DNA of 34,918 nucleotides, from the NCBI GenBank assembly GCA_026390585.1, contig JAPLFP010000055.1:1-34918 (forward strand). Direction: 5' to 3'. The stretch comes from Ignavibacteriales bacterium. Lineage in GTDB: Bacteria > Bacteroidota > Ignavibacteria > UBA10030. This document shows, piece after piece, positions 1 through 8,549 of the stretch. The notes beneath the pieces are model-generated. The model saw only the letters and a program-made list of their open reading frames with translations. It searched no databases and was not told the origin of the DNA. Within the stretch, counting starts at the first letter, position 1; each line of letters begins with the position of its first letter. A program made the translations under genes and the position numbers.

Positions 1-28
1 ATGTATAATGTATAATGTATGATGTATG
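1..28. repeat. Heptamer tandem repeat ATGTATR, four copies
   Basis: Four consecutive 7-base units (ATGTATA twice, then ATGTATG twice) begin at the first base, so the array may continue beyond the window. It is AT-rich and non-coding. No function is evident; slipped-strand repeat or promoter-like DNA are possibilities. Confidence 0.75.
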
Positions 29-354
29 ACATTGCGAGGTTACAAAAAGAAAAAACAATTGTCAAGGACATTTTGAGCAGCTTACGCAATGGCAACACCG
101 TACGGATTGTCAGGCCGCCTTAGGCGTTGGTATTTCTGAGAACGGCTCCGAACGCCCCGCTGGAAGAAAATCCGCAAGTCCTTGAGACTTCAGGGGTTTG
201 TGTGGAACCAGAGACCTTAGCCGACACGCTGCTCCACCCACGACGTCGACAGCGTGTCGCTGGAGATGTTCGTCCTCCTACTACCTCGCCCCCCTGTGCT
301 TTGCTGACTCAGCTTTGTCAACACCCCCCAGACTGAGCAGCTAGAGACAAAAAC

Positions 355-383
355 AAAATCCCCTTAGTTAGAGGGGATTTTTC
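355..383. terminator. Intrinsic terminator, possibly bidirectional
   Basis: A perfect 9-bp stem, AAAATCCCC (355-363) with GGGGATTTT (373-381), encloses a 9-base loop and runs into TTTTTC on the plus strand. The A-rich left side could serve minus-strand transcripts. No gene inside the window obviously ends here from the left. Confidence 0.65.
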
Positions 384-428
384 GTGTACTCAAATTGAAG
401 TGGGGGGAGAACTGCCAGCCGGTGCGAT

Positions 429-461
429 GAGATTCGAACAAGCGTATTGAGCTTCAAAAGC
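429..461. other. tRNA-Glu-like segment, candidate attL
   Basis: This 33-base segment matches the tRNA-Glu gene (31141-31173) without gaps at 27 of 33 positions. The shared blocks are GAGATTCGAAC (T-arm), GAGCTT and AAAAGC (anticodon arm), in the same orientation and spacing. It does not fold as a functional tRNA because the T-stem does not pair. It could be a decayed attachment site left when an element entered the tRNA gene, or a relic of another tRNA. Confidence 0.45.
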
Positions 462-523
462 ACAGGGGAAGTGAACAAGACCTAATAGAATCAGCTCTCT
501 TTGCAGCCTCAGTCTGAAACAAC

Positions 524-541
524 TGTTAGCAGTTGTTAGCA
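524..541 (+). repeat. TGTTAGCA direct pair, left end
   Basis: Two direct copies of TGTTAGCA at 524-531 and 534-541, start to start 10 bases apart. The same octamer pair recurs in the same orientation at 31084-31103. Paired short direct repeats just inside both ends of an element are typical of arm-type binding sites for tyrosine recombinases. Confidence 0.6.
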
Positions 542-655
542 ACCTGTCTTAAGAGGCTCGTCGAAGATTAAGGCAAGTGCATCGCCACCGCAATCGAATC
601 AAGACGCCGACAAATGCAGTCTGTCTCCCAACCGAATGCATCATAGGTGCTGTTA

Positions 656-687
656 AATCGGGGTAGCGCAGTCCTGCCACCCCGATT
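656..687 (-). terminator. Hairpin downstream of the nSTAND gene
   Basis: A perfect 9-bp inverted repeat (AATCGGGGT 656-664 with ACCCCGATT 679-687) lies about 95 bases beyond the stop codon of the leftward NTPase gene. On the minus strand it is followed only by a weak T-rich stretch, so termination is plausible but not certain. Confidence 0.4.
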
Positions 688-781
688 CCACCCTCCACCG
701 CTCCAACAAATCGTCAACCCTCTATTTTTCGGCAAGATACCTTCTCCCAGAGTGCGAGCATCTGCCGAAACCTGTCCAGAC

Positions 782-3700
782 TCAGTCACCCATGAAGTCA
801 CTTTTCTTCTCCGATTCCTTCCGCTTCCTCAAGTAATCGATCTGCTGCTCAACGAGGACCTTATGTTCCAGAAGTTCCACGACATTCAATAACGGCAACA
901 GGGTCTCCAGGTAATCAATTCGGCTTTGAATTACGGGTACCCAACTGCCCGATGCCGACCACGAAGTCGGCTCGATCGGAATCTTCTTGAAATCTTCAAT
1001 GTTCTTGTTGCGTTTTAAAAATTCTTCAAGGTACTTCCGACGTCGGTCCGGCTCGAATGACGTGAGCAGCCAAAACAGAAATTCCATGAGTTTGGACTCG
1101 ATAGCTCGCTTCTCGATCAATTCCAAAATCACCTCATCTTGGCGCGCCCTGATCTCTACCGCTTCTTTTGTTGCTTCTTTAGTTGCGAAGAAACACTCCA
1201 GGTAACTCGAGCCAAAATACCCAGAATCCCCCACCTTTCTTTGGACGTGCTCAATAATGCTAGTCATCAGGTCTTTGTAGTCAACTTTCATCCACAAAAA
1301 TGAATAGTCGTGCATGTCGTCGTACATGCTAAGCCAATGTTTTCTTGCATACATCCAATCGATGTATTCGATCATAAACCCGCGATCGACGCCGAGTATC
1401 ATCGCGAGGATTGCTCTGTTGTAGTCCGCATGTTCATCGGCATTTAACACGGCATAATACAGTTTCTTTAGGAGGGTCAGATGTTGCGTGAAAAACGATC
1501 GTAAGCTCTTGCACACTTCTGTATATGGATTGAAAAGCATCGATAGCGATCGAGCGAACTCAGGTTTGCCGACCGCCTTCTCGAGAACAATTTCAACGAC
1601 TTGAAGTACTAGCCCCGTTCTTATGGTCTCATATCTCAGCAGAAAATCCAAATGATGGGGCAGGTCGCTTTGGTCAGATTCACGATAGCATTCGAGTAGA
1701 ATCGAAGCATACTTGTGATCGATTTGATCTTGTTCAAGTAACGAAAAGAACATGAACATCCATCTTCTCTTTGATCGAAAGGACCGGCTGTCGATGAATT
1801 CAAACGTGGCGGGGACCCCCTGGACATCGATCAAGCCCTTGATTATCGGCCAGGGTTCAAGAAGAATTTCATCATCGTACATCAGATAGTGATGCACCAC
1901 AGCAGAAAACAGGTCTCCGTGATGCTCTGCAATTGCAATCATTGCAATAGCAAGTCCTTCCCGGAATTGCCATCTTTTGTGTTCGTTTCTCAGAACGGAT
2001 AACGCAACCCTGCACTCATCGATGAATTCACAAAGGCCCTTTTTGTTCTTGTCTTTCAGATGTTCATGGATTTCAGCCTTTCTCTTACTCATGTATTGAT
2101 CATATGACATATCCCGATATCGCTCATCGACAATGTCAGCCATCATAAAATCCGCGACCTGCAGCACATCGCTTTTGAAGGCACGCTTCAACCCTTCGTC
2201 CACAACCACCCCCGCTCGCGCCAAACAATCGAAGTATTCACCTGCAATCAGACTCTGATTTAAATCGTTTCGATCAAACCGCTCCTTTACAAATGGTATC
2301 AGTATTTCTGAATCGCTCTTGATTATCTCACTAGAAGAGACATGATACCCGGCGGTGCCGTACGTATGAATAACCTTTAGAACTGATTCTTTGTAGTCGC
2401 CCATGTCAAACAGAAGGATGAGGCCCCTAAGAATTGACCTCCTTACTTCAAAAAGCGACGGCATCGGCGGGAGCTCAAAATTGATCATGTTGAACTCCTG
2501 CCCCCCTTTGAATTCTGTCCGGTGAAATCGTGTTCGCAGAAAATGTTTTGCCACCAATAAGAACATTCTAATGGGCAAATTTGAATTCTCCCCTTTGCAT
2601 CTCTCAAGCACCTTGTCTATTACCTTCTGCTGATAAACAAATCCTTCTGCGTACGAGCGATGTGTGAAACCAAATCGGTCAATGAGCACGTAGGCTACCT
2701 TCATTGAATCGCCTGGCCGCTTCACCAGATAATCGAGTAATAGCCCGAGGGCAATCTCGAACGATCTAATACTCATCTGGTTGAACAGACCTAGTATGCT
2801 CAAGATAGATGGAACCTCCGCGGGCGCTGATACGAGTTCGTCGACATCAAGACTCACAGCTGCATTTTCAACCTCGAGGTTCTGAATTTTGTCCCTCATA
2901 AACAGAAGCGTGTCTGTTTCTTTTAGAAAAAAGAACATGTTCATGAGGTGGAGCAGTTTTTGAAAATCGTCTTGCTGAATGGCCCTCTGCCACGCCTTGT
3001 CTACTGGAGGCCTCATTGCTTCAACGAGTGCATCCCCATAGAAAGCATCGACAACAGGGTTCAGGCTCTCGATCAAACGTTCACGAAGTTGAGGAAAGAA
3101 GAACTCCAACAAGGCAGCGAAATCGATGACCTTCTCTTTAAAGAAAGCCCTATAAAACAGATATGTCGAGAGAATTTGGTCCGAAACACGAACCACCTCA
3201 TTCTCATAAAGATCGAAGATCTCAAGCTCATGCAGTCGCACAACAGCGTCGCGTATTGTCAACTCACCCATTCCAAACGCCTGCTCAATATCCTGCAACT
3301 TGTTCTTGTCACTTAAATCAATCACTCGGAAGAATGCTATGATCCCGGCAGTCTTCAGTAATGCAGGTTTCAAGAGATCGACCATGTCAGTTCGTAAACT
3401 GTTGTAGTATGCATCATATAGCGAGCTGACATCAGAAATACTCTCAAATGTTCCGCTTTGTTTTGCCAGAGTTGCCGCCATCATTGCCAATCGAGGATTT
3501 CCCTTTGAGATCCGCGCAATCCTCTCAAGAAAGAGATAGTTATCAATCCCAAACACATCACGAACGAGCCCGACGATTTCTTCATCTTTCCAATCATGCA
3601 GGACGATTTCTTTACTTATGCCAAAAGCTGCACTCGCCTCCTTCACTTTTGGCAAAGCATAGTCCCGCACGGTCGCGACAACCTTAATTCTTCGGTCGGG

Positions 3701-4549
3701 CTGATGATCTTGTAAAAGTTGAAGAATGTATTCAAATCGATTGACTCTATTTGCGTCATCTACAAATATCAAATAATCCCCCGGCTCAGCAAAATGAACT
3801 CGCAGGTCTTCAAAGAGATCGGGTCCGCGATTCGAAATGCAAGCCACCTTGTAATTAGGATGACTGTTCATGAATTGAGTGCAACATTCAAGTGCGATCC
3901 TCGATTTGCCAACTCCAGCCTTGCCTGACACGATGAGAAGATCGCTCTCTTCCAGATACTTCACACTCTCTCCAAGCTCAGCATCGCGAAAATGGAAAGT
4001 CGTATCTATCGGCGCAGCAAGCAGGTTGGCATTGTACCAAGTAACGAACTCCTCTTGTGTGACAATTTGACCCGTGTCAATTTCAATGCCTAAAAAATCC
4101 TTAGCAAGCCCCGGATACTTCTGATACAAATCAAACGACATCGGCCCCACGCCAAAAAGAGAAAGGTTCACTCCCTCACCCCGACACGCCTTTCCCAAGG
4201 ATTCGACCTCCGGGAGTGTCAGCTCGGAGGCATAGCAAAAGACAATTTCCTCGATTTTCCCCACCGGAACGCCAGTCTTCGACTCATTGAAACACTTATC
4301 AAGGTCAGACTCCAGCTTTTCCAGCAGTCGATCCTTTTGGACGGTGTGCTCCGCAAATACATATTTGCCGTTGGCAAGTGGAATGAAGGTATCCGGAGTG
4401 CCTTGCCTTACTCGATCGGCTCCGACCACGGATCCCATGGGATTTATTCGCTCATAACCTTTTCTGCGCAAGTACGCATCGGCGAGCTTCTGAAAGGCAG
4501 CTCCATCCAGCTCTTTCAGTCGATTTTGAATCTGATTGAGTTTCGACAT
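782..4549 (-). CDS. Endonuclease-like domain plus nSTAND-type NTPase, putative defence protein
   Basis: A 1255-residue protein. Residues 1-155 resemble a divergent PD-(D/E)xK restriction-endonuclease-like domain: D53 in GTPDTF and E67 in FAEHT, but threonine (T69) where the usual lysine of (D/E)xK would be. Residues 180-430 form a P-loop NTPase with Walker A GKAGVGKS (209-216) and Walker B LIFVDDAN (260-267), in the style of novel STAND ATPases (nSTAND3). The remaining 800 residues are leucine-rich, mostly helical sequence without recognised motifs and could be the ligand-sensing part. In known STAND defence proteins, target sensing triggers oligomerisation and effector activation; that role here is inferred. 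The gene diverges from the type I restriction operon across a 544-base gap. The start has only a weak ribosome site (GGTAAG). Confidence 0.7.
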   Translation of the reverse strand: MSKLNQIQNRLKELDGAAFQKLADAYLRRKGYERINPMGSVVGADRVRQGTPDTFIPLANGKYVFAEHTVQKDRLLEKLESDLDKCFNESKTGVPVGKIEEIVFCYASELTLPEVESLGKACRGEGVNLSLFGVGPMSFDLYQKYPGLAKDFLGIEIDTGQIVTQEEFVTWYNANLLAAPIDTTFHFRDAELGESVKYLEESDLLIVSGKAGVGKSRIALECCTQFMNSHPNYKVACISNRGPDLFEDLRVHFAEPGDYLIFVDDANRVNRFEYILQLLQDHQPDRRIKVVATVRDYALPKVKEASAAFGISKEIVLHDWKDEEIVGLVRDVFGIDNYLFLERIARISKGNPRLAMMAATLAKQSGTFESISDVSSLYDAYYNSLRTDMVDLLKPALLKTAGIIAFFRVIDLSDKNKLQDIEQAFGMGELTIRDAVVRLHELEIFDLYENEVVRVSDQILSTYLFYRAFFKEKVIDFAALLEFFFPQLRERLIESLNPVVDAFYGDALVEAMRPPVDKAWQRAIQQDDFQKLLHLMNMFFFLKETDTLLFMRDKIQNLEVENAAVSLDVDELVSAPAEVPSILSILGLFNQMSIRSFEIALGLLLDYLVKRPGDSMKVAYVLIDRFGFTHRSYAEGFVYQQKVIDKVLERCKGENSNLPIRMFLLVAKHFLRTRFHRTEFKGGQEFNMINFELPPMPSLFEVRRSILRGLILLFDMGDYKESVLKVIHTYGTAGYHVSSSEIIKSDSEILIPFVKERFDRNDLNQSLIAGEYFDCLARAGVVVDEGLKRAFKSDVLQVADFMMADIVDERYRDMSYDQYMSKRKAEIHEHLKDKNKKGLCEFIDECRVALSVLRNEHKRWQFREGLAIAMIAIAEHHGDLFSAVVHHYLMYDDEILLEPWPIIKGLIDVQGVPATFEFIDSRSFRSKRRWMFMFFSLLEQDQIDHKYASILLECYRESDQSDLPHHLDFLLRYETIRTGLVLQVVEIVLEKAVGKPEFARSLSMLFNPYTEVCKSLRSFFTQHLTLLKKLYYAVLNADEHADYNRAILAMILGVDRGFMIEYIDWMYARKHWLSMYDDMHDYSFLWMKVDYKDLMTSIIEHVQRKVGDSGYFGSSYLECFFATKEATKEAVEIRARQDEVILELIEKRAIESKLMEFLFWLLTSFEPDRRRKYLEEFLKRNKNIEDFKKIPIEPTSWSASGSWVPVIQSRIDYLETLLPLLNVVELLEHKVLVEQQIDYLRKRKESEKKSDFMGD

Positions 4550-5093
4550 TTTCGCTTACCATTGAAGTTATCGATTGGGCTTGTTCCTCTGCTATGCTCG
4601 TATCACTCCGCGTAATTATTGAAGATTTTCAAGCGAATAGCAAACGACCTTGGCATTGTCTCGAATGCTCATTCGGAAGACCTCACCCCAGGTGGTTGCA
4701 GATCCCGCGGAATAGCTCCTCAATTTCCACTATTCAACAAGTACTTTTAATGATTTTGATCGCTTTTTTCACTCGAATGAATTCAAGGGAAATCCGAAGA
4801 TAACCATTCCTAGTTTCTATCGTGCGATAGTAGTTGCTCTAGCATGCTACACAATCTGGAAGCTGCAACTAGCCGGTTCCACCCTCAGCTACTCTATTAC
4901 TCAGCTCATGACTCATCCATTCTTTGCTCGTCCCATCTCACGCCTTTCGTTTCCACCTTCTGCACGCATTTGCCTCGACGCCGCTTTGAGCGCTTTTGCG
5001 GGCGTTGATTTTCAGGCAAAGATTGGCGTCTTTTGGCAGTAGTGCTGTCGGAATCGCCGGCGGCGCTCCCTTCCTTCACAATGCTGCTCAGAT
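4550..5093. promoter_or_regulatory. Divergent intergenic region
   Basis: These 544 bases separate the leftward NTPase gene from the rightward hsdM and must hold promoters for both. I see no gene and no clear consensus promoter. Confidence 0.5.
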
Positions 5094-6734
5094 ATGACCA
5101 CCAGGCCCAAGACCACATATCCGACTAAGGCAAAAAAGCCCAAGAAGGTCAATGCCACCGTCAATGGCCAAACGGACCTCATCAACAAACTTTGGCAGGC
5201 TGCTGTAACCCTTCGCGGCTCTATCGAGCCAGCAGATTACAAGCGGTACGTTTTGCCAATCATTTTCTTGCGATTTCTGTCACTCCGATTTGAACGGCGG
5301 CGTGATGAATTGACAAAGTTGGTTCAAGACCCCAAGAGCGAGTACTACACAACAAATCGCAAATCCGCAGAAGCTACCCTGAAAGACCCTGATGAATACC
5401 GCTCAGCCGGCGCGTTCATTGTCCCCGAAAAAGCCCGATGGGATCATATCCGAATTAATGCGCAGGCTGACAACGTCAAGGTCGTCCTCGACGATGCACT
5501 GGAGCTGTTGGAGAATACATATCCTGAGAAACTGCGTGGTCTCCTACCCCGCATCTACGCCGGATCCAACCTTGAACGGGAAAGCGTCACCGGGCTGATC
5601 AATCTCTTCTCAAAGGACGTCTTCAAGCAGGACCTCAAGGGAGAGGATCTGATCGGCAGGGTCTACGAATATTTCATTGGGGAGTTTGCCAACTCGGAAG
5701 GGAAACGGGGCGGCGAGTACTTCACACCGTCAAGCATAGTTCGCATGCTCGTAGCCATGCTCGAACCTGAAGAAGGCTCTGTCTTTGACCCGTGTTGTGG
5801 CTCCGGCGGCATGTTCGTGCAATCCGATATCTTCACTAAGCACAGTCACCGGCTGTCGTTCTTCGGACAGGAATCCAAGGACTTCACCTACCGCCTCTGC
5901 CGGATGAACCTCTTCATTCACGGCATCGATGGGAACATTCAGCTTGGCAACTCCTACACCGATGACAAACATGCGACGGTGAAAGCAGATTACCTTCTGG
6001 CAAATCCGCCCTTCAACGATGGTTCGAAAAGCGAAACCGGCTGGGGTGCAGACCGGATTCCCGACAAGGATCCAAGGCTCCAAATTCGTAATGACCGGAT
6101 GCCCCTGTCCCCGCGCAATGCGAACACAATGTGGATCATGCACTTCCTATACCACCTCGCTGAGGGAGGTGCGGCAGGATTCGTCATGGCGACGGGTGAG
6201 CTTTCCAATGGCGAAACCGCCCGCCTCGCCGTCCGAAAGACATTGGTGGAAAACGAATATGTTGATTGCATCGTCCAGCTCACGGGGCAACTCTTTGCCA
6301 ACACTCAGATCCCCTGCGCTCTGTGGTTTCTTTCTAAGAACCGCACCGGCACACATCGCTGCCGTAAGCGGACCGGTGAGATTCTGTTCATCGACGGCCG
6401 TAAGTTAGCCTCTCTCATTCCCGGCTCACGGAAGCAGAAGTATCTTTCTGACCTAGAATTAGAAAAGATGGCTGTTGTATACCGGAAGTTTCGACGGGAA
6501 GGCCGACCTGAAGATGTACCCGGCTTCTGCAGGGTGGCGGCGCTCGACGAAATCCGCGAGCACAATTATGCTCTGACACCCGGTCGATATGTCGGGTCAG
6601 AGAATGGTGTTGAGGACGACGAGCCGTTCGAAGAGAGATTCCCGAAACTCATGCAACAATTGAAAGAGCAGTTTGTGGAAGGGTCAAAGCTAGAGAAAGA
6701 GATCACGAAACAATTGGAGCAATTCAACGAGTGA
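5094..6734 (+). CDS. hsdM: Type I restriction-modification DNA methyltransferase subunit
   Basis: A 546-residue HsdM that transfers a methyl group from S-adenosylmethionine to the N6 of adenine and forms the M2S core with HsdS. An N-terminal HsdM helical domain (about 20-150) is followed by the N6-methyltransferase domain. Visible motifs are FDPCCGSGG (D232; SAM-binding motif I) and NPPF (304-307; catalytic motif IV). The length is normal and no lesion is seen. The C-terminus overlaps the first codon of hsdS in a GTGA junction (6731-6734), which implies translational coupling. The ribosome site before the ATG is poor. This is the one core subunit of the system that looks fully intact. Confidence 0.93.
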   Translation: MTTRPKTTYPTKAKKPKKVNATVNGQTDLINKLWQAAVTLRGSIEPADYKRYVLPIIFLRFLSLRFERRRDELTKLVQDPKSEYYTTNRKSAEATLKDPDEYRSAGAFIVPEKARWDHIRINAQADNVKVVLDDALELLENTYPEKLRGLLPRIYAGSNLERESVTGLINLFSKDVFKQDLKGEDLIGRVYEYFIGEFANSEGKRGGEYFTPSSIVRMLVAMLEPEEGSVFDPCCGSGGMFVQSDIFTKHSHRLSFFGQESKDFTYRLCRMNLFIHGIDGNIQLGNSYTDDKHATVKADYLLANPPFNDGSKSETGWGADRIPDKDPRLQIRNDRMPLSPRNANTMWIMHFLYHLAEGGAAGFVMATGELSNGETARLAVRKTLVENEYVDCIVQLTGQLFANTQIPCALWFLSKNRTGTHRCRKRTGEILFIDGRKLASLIPGSRKQKYLSDLELEKMAVVYRKFRREGRPEDVPGFCRVAALDEIREHNYALTPGRYVGSENGVEDDEPFEERFPKLMQQLKEQFVEGSKLEKEITKQLEQFNE

Positions 6735-7938
6735 CTACAACAGTTCACAGAGTCAGAGATCTCATCGACGCCAATCATTTGATGGCTTTCATCTCGACGA
6801 TGCAGATCGGTTTCCAGAAGAAGACTTGCACAAAGTGGGTGATAAGATCAGCCGACCAGGCGACGTGGTGTTCACATCCAAAGGGACAGTCGGCAGGTTT
6901 GCGTTCGTCCGGCCAGAAACGCCAAGGTTTGTCTATTCCCCGCAGCTCTCATACTGGCGAAGTCTGAATCAGGATTTCATCGATTCACGCTTCCTTTACT
7001 ATTGGTTGCAGTCCCGGGAGTTTCTTGAGCAAGCTGCTGGAGTGAAGGGCCAAACTGACATGGCAGACTACGTGAGTCTCAAAGATCAGAGATTCATGAA
7101 AATCACGCTGCCGCACGTTGATATACAACGTGCTATTGCTTGCATCCTCGGTGCATTGGACGACAAGATCGAGCTCAACCGAAGGATGAACATTACGCTT
7201 GAGGCCATGGCACAATCACTCTTCAAGTCGTGGTTCGTGGACTTTGATCCGGTGGTTGTCAAGATGGACGGGAAGAAGCCATACGGCATGAATGAAGCAA
7301 CGGCAGCACTATTTCCCGACAAGCTGGTCGAGTCGCAGGTTGGGCTGATGCCGGAAGGGTGGGACCTAAGAAGACTTGACGAAGTCTGCAGTATCAATCC
7401 ACAAACTATCAGCAATGGCTACGCATTGAATCACATTCAATATGTTGACATTTCATCTGTCACGCGTGGAATACTCACTCAAACAACGCCTTACTCATTG
7501 AAAGAAGCCCCTAGTCGAGCCCAGCGGTTGGTGTCTGATGGTGATACAATCTGGTCATGCGTTAGACCTAACCGTCAGTCTTATTTGTTTATTGACCACC
7601 CACCCGAGGATCTTGTCGTTTCGACTGGCTTCGCCGTCTTATCGCCCACAGATGTTCAACCAGTCTATCTATACACGTGGGTGACTACAGACGACTTCGT
7701 TGACTATTTGACAGCCAACGCTGAGGGGAGTGCCTACCCCGCTGTCCGTCCGGAAGCCTTTGCGAAAGCTCTTGTCCTCGTCCCTACGAAGCAAATCCTC
7801 AATCACTTTGAAGTACAAATCAACCCAATGCGGAGGCTGATCGCTCAGAACAACAGGGAAACTGTTGCCCTCCAATCAGTACGTGGCACGCTTCTCCCGA
7901 AGCTCTTGTCCGGCGAGGTGAGTGTGAAGGAGGTGTAA
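6731..7938 (+). pseudogene. hsdS: Type I specificity subunit with 5' out-of-frame deletion
   Basis: HsdS carries two target-recognition domains that set the DNA sequence bound by the complex. Reading from the GTG at 6731, the frame gives a typical HsdS start (VHRVRDLIDANHL) and then nonsense from about 6780. In the next frame, typical HsdS sequence begins abruptly at about 6781 (DGFHLDDADRFPEEDLHKVG) and stays open to 7938. The piece that normally joins these two parts, roughly 25-30 residues around an IGDGYRAKN-like stretch, is absent. An out-of-frame deletion of about 80 bases explains this. The rest is normal: central conserved region LGALDDKIELNRRM, a second recognition domain, and the end LLPKLLSGEV. 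A TTG at 6826 could start a shortened protein without the beginning of the first recognition domain. A sequencing or assembly error is the alternative. Confidence 0.75.
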
Positions 7939-8015
7939 CATATCTTAGTGGAGAGCGAGCTGCCTTGTCGGCAAGTTCGCTGGCCATCCCCTCCATTCCA
8001 AAGAAAGGGTAAGGG

Positions 8016-8480
8016 ATGAACATCTTTCTGAGCTACAGTGTCAACGATATTGACCTGGTCCGTCAGATTGCTGATTGCATTCATCGCCATGGCCAAGTAT
8101 ACTACTGGGATAAAAGCAAAATTCCAGGCCAAGAATCTTGGCCATCTATCTTTGAATGGATTGACGCGTCTGATCTTGTCATCGCAATTATCACAGGCAA
8201 CACTGTAAGTCGCGCGATGGCTGTTGGACAAGAGATCGGGCATGCAAGAGCCAAGGGGAAAGCGATAATCCCGATTGTTACCCCTGAGGTACCTGCAACT
8301 GAACTCGGCTTTTTGAGTGGAATAGTCTACCAACGTCTCGATAGGAACAACCCGAAAGAGGCTATCGCGGCAATTGAGAAGATTGTCCTCGACATGAAGC
8401 GTCGGAAAGAGGAGAATGTTCAGGCATTCTTTGTCATTGGCGGGCTGGTTGCGTTGATCCTGCTGGCTTCACACGAATGA
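8016..8480 (+). CDS. TIR-domain protein with C-terminal membrane anchor
   Basis: A 154-residue protein. Residues 1-125 read as a bacterial TIR domain: opening MNIFLSYSVND, a WDKSKIPGQESW loop, SDLVIAIIT, and VGQEIGHARAKG with a glutamate in the position of the TIR catalytic Glu. Residues 134-150 (AFFVIGGLVALILLA) form one hydrophobic helix, likely a membrane anchor. Many bacterial TIR domains cleave NAD+ when a partner senses infection; whether this one does is inferred. It lies between hsdS and hsdR on the same strand, with 77 and 69 bases on either side, so it probably shares their transcript. A ribosome site (AAAGGGTAAGG) precedes the ATG. No separate sensor domain is fused to it. Confidence 0.8.
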   Translation: MNIFLSYSVNDIDLVRQIADCIHRHGQVYYWDKSKIPGQESWPSIFEWIDASDLVIAIITGNTVSRAMAVGQEIGHARAKGKAIIPIVTPEVPATELGFLSGIVYQRLDRNNPKEAIAAIEKIVLDMKRRKEENVQAFFVIGGLVALILLASHE

Positions 8481-8549
8481 AGCAATGTAGCAAAGCCCAA
8501 GACAAAGAAACATCATTTCTCTAAACAAGCAGAAAGCAGACCTTGAGTC

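Larger units (their letters stand above)
1..781. other. Gene-poor left flank
   Basis: No open frame here has a ribosome site or recognisable product. The stretch holds the ATGTATR array, a 9-bp inverted repeat (GACACGCTG 223-231 with CAGCGTGTC 250-258), a terminator (355-381), a tRNA-like segment (429-461), a TGTTAGCA pair (524-541) and a hairpin (656-687). It probably contains the junction between chromosome and integrated element. Confidence 0.6.

Noticed and set aside
4906-5118. Minus-strand basic 70-residue frame
   Set aside because: Overlaps the hsdM start; low-complexity basic composition without ribosome site.
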